Part shown: positions 25,663 to 37,410 of the stretch, one piece after another | Layout of the letters: the number at the start of each line of letters is the position of its first letter | Numbering within the stretch: the first letter of the stretch is position 1 | Assembly: GCA_040880405.1 (NCBI GenBank) | Contig: JBBDIM010000036.1 | Span: forward strand, 1 to 44,803 | Source: JBBDIM01 sp040880405 | GTDB lineage: Bacteria; Planctomycetota; Planctomycetia; Pirellulales; Pirellulaceae | Direction: 5' to 3' | DNA: 44,803 nucleotides | Program-made: the position numbers and the translations under genes | The notes under the pieces: model-generated | What the model saw: the letters and a program-made list of their open reading frames with translations, nothing else | Database searches by the model: none | Told to the model about the DNA's origin: nothing

Positions 25663-25980
25663 TTATTGCGGGAAAATGTCATCTAGGATTGCGTTTGGGT
25701 CCCCCGGCATTCCGGAAATCTCGGAAACGTCCGGCAGACGCTCGTCTCGTTCCAAACCCTCAGAAGGGATATAGGAGGTCTGGTAATGGAGTTGAAGCCT
25801 TGCGGCCTTTTGAACTTCCACCACTTGGCGATGGACCACCCCACAAGTAGCGACTAACTCAGCGTTCACCGCTTTGATGATGTCGGGCAAGCGGGCCTTA
25901 AGCTCAATCTCGGAAAGATCGTCTGGATCAAAGCCGCAGCGGGCAAGGCAAAGTTTTCGAAGGGGGGCCGAAGATGCCAC
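25663..25980 (-). CDS. Unknown protein, first gene of island operon
   Basis: 105 aa starting at GTG 25980, with GGAAGG six bases upstream. The first half is helical (APLRKLCLARCGFDPDDL; LPDIIKAVNAELVATCGVVHRQVVEVQKAARLQL). The second half is acidic and ends in DPNAILDDIFPQ, the motif shared with 24797-25156. It follows a 114-nt leader from the predicted -10 box. Not recognised; the six genes it heads (25980 to 23785) are spaced by at most 9 bp or overlap, so they act as one unit. Confidence 0.68.
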   Translation of the reverse strand: MASSAPLRKLCLARCGFDPDDLSEIELKARLPDIIKAVNAELVATCGVVHRQVVEVQKAARLQLHYQTSYIPSEGLERDERLPDVSEISGMPGDPNAILDDIFPQ

Positions 25981-26093
25981 GGGAAACCTTCCAATCGGGA
26001 AACGATGTTGGAGCGAAGGAAGGTCCGGGTAGATCAGGCAGAAGGTTAAGGTATCTCAAGGGGCCTCGCTTTCCCTCTTGAGAGCATCACTCT

Positions 26094-26122
26094 ATTATGT
26101 TGGAATCGGGAAAAATTGTCAA
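26094..26122 (-). promoter_or_regulatory. Near-consensus sigma-70 promoter of the island operon
   Basis: Read leftward: TTGACA (26122-26117), 17-bp spacer, CATAAT (26099-26094). This is the strongest promoter-like sequence in the window and faces the six-gene operon. Confidence 0.78.
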
Positions 26123-26160
26123 TAGTCGCTAAAAAATTAATGCACAAGTCTTAAGCAATA

Positions 26161-26176
26161 CTGCCGAGTACGGCAG
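26161..26176. promoter_or_regulatory. 16-bp palindrome upstream of operon promoter
   Basis: CTGCCG-AGTA-CGGCAG, perfect 6-bp arms, about 40 bp upstream of the -35 box. Could be an operator, an activator site or part of the right attachment region. Confidence 0.55.
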
Positions 26177-26311
26177 AATATCCGATTGCATTCCGGAACC
26201 CGAAGGGGTAAAAAAAGGGTATGGAAAAGGTCAAAAAAGGGTATTAATTAACCAGGATTGATGCGATAAGTCGTTTTGTAGAAACGAGTTACGGCAAAGT
26301 AGAGCGGAGTC

Positions 26312-26360
26312 ATCATAATCCGCGTGTCGGGGGTTCGAATCCCTCTGCCGCTACTTTTAA
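26312..26360 (+). repeat. attR (tRNA 3' half)
   Basis: Second copy of the 49-bp att core. The bases before it (GCGGA at 26304-26308) can still pair with TCCGC at 26319-26323, so the element keeps an imitation of the anticodon stem. No complete tRNA gene can form here. Confidence 0.92.
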
Positions 26361-26385
26361 CCTGTTATTTCAGAACAACTTACGA

Positions 26386-26419
26386 TAAGCCGGGTGGTTT
26401 TTGGCCAGCCGGTTTTTTT
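26386..26419 (+). terminator. Imperfect terminator after attR
   Basis: Stem around CCGG / CCGG with flanking mismatches, followed by T7. Probably the original terminator of the tRNA gene, displaced 10 kb by the insertion. Confidence 0.6.
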
Positions 26420-26576
26420 GTGTTTGGAGCCCACAAGGGTTTCAATGGGGCTCCAATGGGGCAAAAATAGGGGCTCCAAATGCCTAGGTTTCGGTTGATT
26501 GGGTGGCCGAGAGGCGGATAGTCGATCTACTTAGTTCTATGTGCGTTGAATCACGGGCAAAGCTACGAGGCCAAAA

Positions 26577-27719
26577 GTGAGCGAATATCAATATGTGGTC
26601 TTTCAGGCGGTTGACGGCCCACTCAATGACAAACAGTTGGAATTTGCGGAGGCGCAGTCCAGTCGCGCCGATGTATCGCGCTGGACGCTGTCGTGTGAAT
26701 ACGATTACAGCTCGTTTCGGGGCGACGTCGACGCCTTGCTCCGAGGGGGTTTTGACGTTTACCTGGAGTATACGAATTACGGCACCCGGGTAATCAAGCT
26801 GCGTTTGCCGCACGGTTTTCCGGTGGCTGAAAGTGTTTGGTCGAAGTATGTGGATGGCGAGCAACTCCTGTGGAAAAAAGATGCCGAAGGCAGTGGGGGA
26901 ATTTTAACGCTCGAACCGTTCCACGATGCGAACGACCGATTCACCTATGGCGATACCGAGCCGTACCTCAAGGCGGCCATTCAGGTTCGCGACCGATTGA
27001 TGAGCGGTGACCTGAGGGCGCTCTATTTGCTTTGGTTGTGTGCGGCGGACGATGACTACAACGACCCGGCGGAGACGATCGAGCCGCCGGTGCCGCACGG
27101 GATTGCTGGCATTGAGGCCGATTGCGGCGATCTCCTCTGGTTCTATGGACTCGATCCGCTCCTGTTGGTCGTGGCTGGAATGGACGTCGATGACGCTCCG
27201 CCCGAAGATTCTCAAGATCCCGTCACCACCTGGGTCGATGCCCTAGACGAGCCGACGACGAAAGAGCTGCTGCTGCGACTGTTGAAGGGAGATACCTCGG
27301 GCGAAAAGGCGCGTTTGCTCGCAGAGACTCGCGATTCTCAATCCTCCGGCGGTTGGCCGACGATCGATAAGCAGCGAAGTTTCGAAGAACTTGTGCGGGA
27401 TGCGGACGCTCTGCGAGATACGGAAAACGCACGGCAGGCCCGCAAGGCCGAAGCGAATGCAGCACAAGAGCGGGCCTCCCGTTTGAATGCCTTGCGAAAA
27501 GACCCGGACAAATGGCTGCGCGAGACAGAGCAACTGGTCGACGCCCGGAAAACAGTGAACTACGATATCGCCGCGGATATTCTCCTCGATCTGCGAGAGG
27601 CGATCGGCGGCGACGAGGGGGATAAGATCGCTCGGCGGCAGGCGGAGAATCTGATCAAGCAGCAACCGACGGCCTATCGCTTGAAGAGCGAGCTGCGGAA
27701 ACGGGGTTTGTTGGAGTAG
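26577..27719 (+). CDS. Conserved-looking protein of unknown function
   Basis: 380 aa starting at GTG 26577 with a short CGAGG upstream. The N-terminal half is Asp/Tyr/Trp-rich (MSEYQYVVFQAVDGPLNDKQLEFAEAQSSRADVSRW-like opening; FRGDVDALLRGGFDVYLEYTNYGTR) and includes LYLLWLCAADDDYND and DLLWFYGLDP. The C-terminal half is a long charged helix region (ENARQARKAEANAAQERASRLNALRKDP), then a helical end (AENLIKQQPTAYRLKSELRKRGLLE). Proteins of this appearance are sometimes found next to SWIM zinc-finger genes, from memory only; no such gene is here. No signal peptide. Function unknown. Confidence 0.8.
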   Translation: MSEYQYVVFQAVDGPLNDKQLEFAEAQSSRADVSRWTLSCEYDYSSFRGDVDALLRGGFDVYLEYTNYGTRVIKLRLPHGFPVAESVWSKYVDGEQLLWKKDAEGSGGILTLEPFHDANDRFTYGDTEPYLKAAIQVRDRLMSGDLRALYLLWLCAADDDYNDPAETIEPPVPHGIAGIEADCGDLLWFYGLDPLLLVVAGMDVDDAPPEDSQDPVTTWVDALDEPTTKELLLRLLKGDTSGEKARLLAETRDSQSSGGWPTIDKQRSFEELVRDADALRDTENARQARKAEANAAQERASRLNALRKDPDKWLRETEQLVDARKTVNYDIAADILLDLREAIGGDEGDKIARRQAENLIKQQPTAYRLKSELRKRGLLE

Positions 27720-27768
27720 GGTATACTTTGGGACTCGAAATAATCCGGACCAGGAACCATCAACACCC

Positions 27769-28173
27769 ATGGCAAAACGCAAGAAGGCAGACAACGCGAA
27801 GGTTCCCAAACAGCAGCATACCGAGGTAATCATGTCCCCTGGGCCACTGCTCGAAGAGCTGCGGTCGCTGATCTTGAGTACCCGGGAAGGGGTTGCCCAA
27901 TCGGTTAATTCCGCCTTGGTGCGGCTTTATTGGGAAGTGGGCCGGAGAGTCCATAAAGAGATTCTGAATTCGGCCAGGGCAACTTATGGCGAGGAGATTG
28001 TGCCGACACTGTCGGCACAATTGACACCTGAATTCGGAAAAGGATTCTCGAAACGGAATCTATTTCGCATGGTTCAGTTTTCTCAGGTATTTGAGGATCG
28101 AGAGAAAGTCGCGACACTGTCGCGACAATTGAGCTGGAGGCCCTTTGAGAACTTCAAAGTCCAACGGGATTGA
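27769..28173 (+). pseudogene. Truncated DUF1016 (YhcG-type) nuclease gene
   Basis: 134 codons remain. SVNSALVRLYWEVGRRV and LTPEFGKGFSKRNLFRMVQF are the N-terminal DUF1016 signature. Full-length members have about 350 residues and end in a PD-(D/E)xK nuclease domain, which is absent here. Homology stops just after TLSRQLSW (about 28137); the remaining 12 codons look foreign, and an 18-bp-arm inverted repeat begins at the stop codon. The nuclease half was not found downstream. The coding part contains two 17-bp palindromes, TGCCGACACTGTCGGCA (28001) and TCGCGACACTGTCGCGA (28109). The product, if made, should not be a nuclease. Confidence 0.82.
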
Positions 28174-28233
28174 AACGCAGAGGCGCGGAGGTCGCAGAGA
28201 CCGTTGCTCAGCGCTCTCCGCGCCTCTGCGTTT
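28173..28233. repeat. Hairpin element next to DUF1016 remnant
   Basis: Perfect 18-bp inverted repeat, AAACGCAGAGGCGCGGAG at 28173-28190 and its complement at 28216-28233. Confidence 0.8.
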
Positions 28234-28289
28234 CTAAATTTCTCGGACGATGCTGAGGAGCACAACACCAGGTTTAAACTCGAAGGATC

Positions 28290-28450
28290 AACCACGAATA
28301 ACACGAATGACACGAATAGAAGAGAGGATTCAGGGTGTGTCGATTTCTCGAACCTTTCTTATCTCTCATCCATTTCACCGGTGAATTTTGAAGCCTCAAG
28401 AGGGGCGTTTTCGTCGCTTGCGATTCGTGTCATTCGGGTCATTCGTGGTT
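28290..28450. repeat. 161-bp inverted-repeat element
   Basis: 28-nt terminal arms (28290-28317 and 28423-28450), 26 of 28 positions complementary, built from repeats of the word ACGAAT(A/G)ACACGAAT. No reading frame of its own; looks like a non-autonomous element. Confidence 0.75.
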
Positions 28451-28661
28451 AAAAAATTCAGGGTAGTTGGCGCTGTCCAGTTTAGGTGCGGTGGAGTCGA
28501 GAAGTTGTTTTTCGGCGGTGTTCTTGAGCTTTGCCACTGACCAAAATTCCCGTCGATTCCGCGATCATAGAAGACCACTCGCTTTTCCTCCGTGATGGGG
28601 GGAAAATGCAGGGGTTCTGCTTGGCTTTAGTTGTCTCTTTTCGCTTACGCTGAATTGATCC
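28451..28661. other. Possible remnant of a leftward gene
   Basis: Read leftward, about 28562-28440 encodes a protein-like stretch without a start (FWSVAKLKNTAEKQLLDST, then APKLDSANYPEFFN) that runs into the adjacent inverted repeat. It may be the end of a broken gene; family not recognised. Confidence 0.25.
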
Positions 28662-30176
28662 ATGGCCAAAAATCCCTTTGGCGGTGACTGCCTACCAACC
28701 CGGGTTCCGCTATTCCGGCAGCCGGGTCGGCCGACGCTCCCCTTTCCGCATCCTTGGAACTATCAATGTCCCATCGAGATTCTCGAAACCTATTTCTGGC
28801 GAGCCGACGAAGAGACAGGCCCTGGGCGGCATAATCGATATCTGAAAGTACCCGGCTTGGCTCCGGTGCTTGTGACGCGTGATCCCGCGATTATCCGGGC
28901 GATTCTGACCGCCACCGGCGACCGTGAGGGGCAGTTCGATCGGGACACGCTCCCCTCCACCGGAATCGCTCGGGCAACTGGTGAGGACACGCTGCTGTTT
29001 GGAAATGGGGCGGCATGGCGACGGCAGCGGAAGGTCTCCGCGGGTCCGTTTGGCAAGACGGCCCTGTTCCAGGAAGAGATCTTCCACGAGTTCTCGGCGA
29101 CGCTTCGCCGCACGGTGCGGCAACGACTCATGCTGCTGAGGAAGCGCTTACTTGAGACCGGCACACGGCAGATCCAGCTTGCCGTCGAGCCAGAGATCAA
29201 GACGCTTATGCTGGAGATGCTGCTGGAATGTTTCCTCGGCGTTTCGGTCGCTTACGAGGAACTCCGCGAGCACTATGTACCCGCGCTGGAACGGGTAATC
29301 GATCATATCGTGCGCGACACGGTGATCAATCGACTGGGCATTTCGCGCGAGTTGCTCGCGCGATTCAGTCGCCGCTATGCGCAGGCGACTCGAGACTTTC
29401 AGGCGTTTGATCAATTGACCGATTTGGTGCTTGCCGCCCGGCCGAGTGGCAAGGGATTGTGGGGCAAGCTGAAGACCGACGCGCCTGATGAGGCCTTGCG
29501 GAGCAACGTCAAGGTGTTTCTCGCGGGGGCGTTGGAAGCGACGACATCCTACGCCACTTGGGCCATCTCGCACCTGGCCCGGAACGAGATCTGGCAGGAG
29601 AAGATCTTTCGCGAAGTCGGCCCCATGCCGGAATTCTCACCGGATAAGCTCGCGTCGGCCCGAGATCTTAATGCGGTTCTTGAGGAATCGCTTCGGCTCA
29701 CGCCGTCGCTCTATTTTCTTCCGCGCAAGGCGAACGTGACGACCCAGGTTCTGGCGGCAGATGGGCGTGTGATGGAGATTCCCAAAGGGACCCATATCTT
29801 GTTGGACGTCTGGCATGCCAATCGGCATCCCGATCATTGGGGCGAGGCGATAACCGGTTTCGACGCGGGCCTATTCGCCCCAGAGCGTTGGGAAAAACTG
29901 GCGGCCGATAAATTGCATTCCAAGGAGCATCTGCACTTCGGCTTCGGGCATGGCTCCCGCGTTTGCCCCGGCAAACATCTCGGCCAGTTGGAAGTCGCGT
30001 TGGTCGTGGGGGCGTTTGTCAAATTGTTCCGGTTTCGGGCCCTCCACGCGGAAAACCCTGTGAAGGCGGGCGTCTCCACCAAACCGGCGGACGGGACGCT
30101 CGTCGAACTGGAACTGCGGGAACCTTCCGCCGGAATGGCGACGGAAGAAGAGTGGGCGACGCTGTTGCACGGTTGA
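28662..30176 (+). CDS. Cytochrome P450
   Basis: 504 aa. The haem-binding loop FGFGHGSRVCPGKHLG carries the axial Cys and matches FxxGxRxCxG. ExxR is present as EESLRL in the K helix, followed by PRKANVTTQVLAADGRVMEIPKGTHI. The C-helix has AWRRQRK (WxxxR). The I-helix reads FLAGALEATTSYATWA, so the usual AGx(D/E)TT is altered. There is no N-terminal membrane helix, so the enzyme is likely soluble, and a separate ferredoxin partner would be needed; none is encoded nearby. It oxidises some hydrophobic substrate that cannot be predicted from sequence. The gene is single and is followed by a tandem repeat. Confidence 0.93.
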   Translation: MAKNPFGGDCLPTRVPLFRQPGRPTLPFPHPWNYQCPIEILETYFWRADEETGPGRHNRYLKVPGLAPVLVTRDPAIIRAILTATGDREGQFDRDTLPSTGIARATGEDTLLFGNGAAWRRQRKVSAGPFGKTALFQEEIFHEFSATLRRTVRQRLMLLRKRLLETGTRQIQLAVEPEIKTLMLEMLLECFLGVSVAYEELREHYVPALERVIDHIVRDTVINRLGISRELLARFSRRYAQATRDFQAFDQLTDLVLAARPSGKGLWGKLKTDAPDEALRSNVKVFLAGALEATTSYATWAISHLARNEIWQEKIFREVGPMPEFSPDKLASARDLNAVLEESLRLTPSLYFLPRKANVTTQVLAADGRVMEIPKGTHILLDVWHANRHPDHWGEAITGFDAGLFAPERWEKLAADKLHSKEHLHFGFGHGSRVCPGKHLGQLEVALVVGAFVKLFRFRALHAENPVKAGVSTKPADGTLVELELREPSAGMATEEEWATLLHG

Positions 30177-30187
30177 GCGTCTTACGG

Positions 30188-30577
30188 AGCCACGCTCGCG
30201 TAGAGCGTGGGGGCCCCGCGGGTTGGTTTTGCCCTGAGTGCGTTGCGGGTTGGCGGTTCCCCCACGCTTTTGGCAAGCGTGGCTACGGTTGCGTTTTTTG
30301 GGAAACGCGGCGATGCTCGCGATTTTTACGTAGCCACGCTCGCGTAGAGCGTGGGGGCGCCGCGAGTTGGTTTTGCCCTGAGTGCGTTGCGGGTTGGCGG
30401 TTCCCCCACGCTTTTGGCAAGCGTGGCTACGGTTGCGTCTTTTGGGAAGCGCGGCGATGCTCGCGGTTTTCACGTAGCCACGCTCGCGTAGAGCGTGGGG
30501 GTGCTGCGGGTTGGTTTCGCCCGGTGTGCGTTGCGGGTTGGCAGTTCCCCCACGCTTTTGGCAAGCGTGGCTACGTA
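30188..30577. repeat. 144-bp tandem repeat, 2.7 copies
   Basis: Copies start at AGCCACGCTCGCG at 30188, 30332 and 30476 (period 144). Each has arms AGCCACGCT...AGCGTGGGGG and CCCCCACGCT...AGCGTGGCTAC that can fold into a large cruciform. The third copy stops after the right arm. It lies between the stops of the P450 and the leftward macroglobulin gene. Confidence 0.9.
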
Positions 30578-30596
30578 GGTGTTTTACTTTCCCACG

Positions 30597-36761
<6,165 letters not shown>

Positions 36762-36911
36762 GGGGGCGAATCCGCGGATGGGTTTCTCGGGTCGAGATCT
36801 TAGTAAGGCACGCGACTGCCATTATGACGATGGTGGCGCCCCAATGGTTTTTTGAAAAGACCTTGTTGCTTGAGAAATTTCACGCCAAAGGCCTGAGGGC
36901 TCTCGCCCATA

Positions 36912-36971
36912 CCGCTTTCATTTTGCATTTTTCATTTGTTAATACTCATTAATCATTAATCATTCAAAGCG
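36912..36971. repeat. Dispersed A/T-rich repeat, copy 2
   Basis: Same segments as 13206-13258, with one extra 7-bp TAATCAT unit. Confidence 0.75.
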
Positions 36972-37361
36972 TGGGTGCCACCGGTAAGCTCTGATTGGAC
37001 GGACCACGAGGGCCACCGTAAAGCCAAAAAACATGGGGCGAGACCTCCTCCCCGAAGTTTTCCGGCGCGAATCACCCCGCCCCTGCACTAATTCAGGTGG
37101 GCGAACGCGAACCAAGGAGTGACCATCCATCCAACGGCCTCCGCTCGTTCCCCACGGATTTCGCATCGGCATGTTCCTGTTTGGGTTGACCTGTGCTGCT
37201 TCGGCTGCATGATTCCTGAAGGGTGGGGCCGTCGCGGCGCGGAATCGCGAAACGCTAAGAACCGCAGACGATTGTGTCCCGTCTTAGTAGAGTGAGGCCA
37301 TATCAAACAGGGCTCCTTTGGGTGGTTTGCTTGGCCCAAAAGAAACCTTGGGCGAGTTTAG

Positions 37362-37370
37362 TGGTATAAT
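37362..37370 (+). promoter_or_regulatory. Extended -10 promoter
   Basis: TGGTATAAT (TG-n-TATAAT) 41 bp before the start codon of the following gene; no good -35 box, as is usual for extended -10 promoters. Confidence 0.55.
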
Positions 37371-37410
37371 CATGCCGGAACCTTTAAGCGAACAGAGGCA
37401 ATAACCTTCT

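Larger units (their letters stand above)
16269..26360. mobile_element. 10-kb tRNA-integrated genomic island
   Basis: Bounded by a 49-bp direct repeat, 16269-16317 and 26312-26360, with one mismatch (G at 16296, A at 26339). The left copy is inside a complete tRNA gene; the right copy is only the tRNA 3' half plus downstream bases. An integrase gene lies directly inside the left end and reads away from the tRNA. The unit length is 10,043 bp. Contents: tyrosine integrase, HTH/coiled-coil protein, divergent and canonical serine recombinases, small unknown genes, and a six-gene leftward operon. No relaxase, replication initiator or virion gene was recognised, so it is an integrative element of unknown transfer mode. 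Confidence 0.93.
36762..37410. other. Intergenic region with one repeat
   Basis: 649 bp between divergent genes; no convincing gene. It includes the dispersed repeat at 36912-36971 and an extended -10 promoter near 37365. Confidence 0.55.

Noticed and set aside
26301..26353. Second tRNA gene at the right junction
   Set aside because: Only the 3' half is present; the D arm and the 5' acceptor strand are missing.
26577..28173. Region after attR considered as part of the same island
   Set aside because: It lies outside the 49-bp repeat; a link to an older element is only a hypothesis.
30188..30577. 144-bp repeats considered as a CRISPR array
   Set aside because: Period is too long, the whole unit is repeated with no variable spacers.
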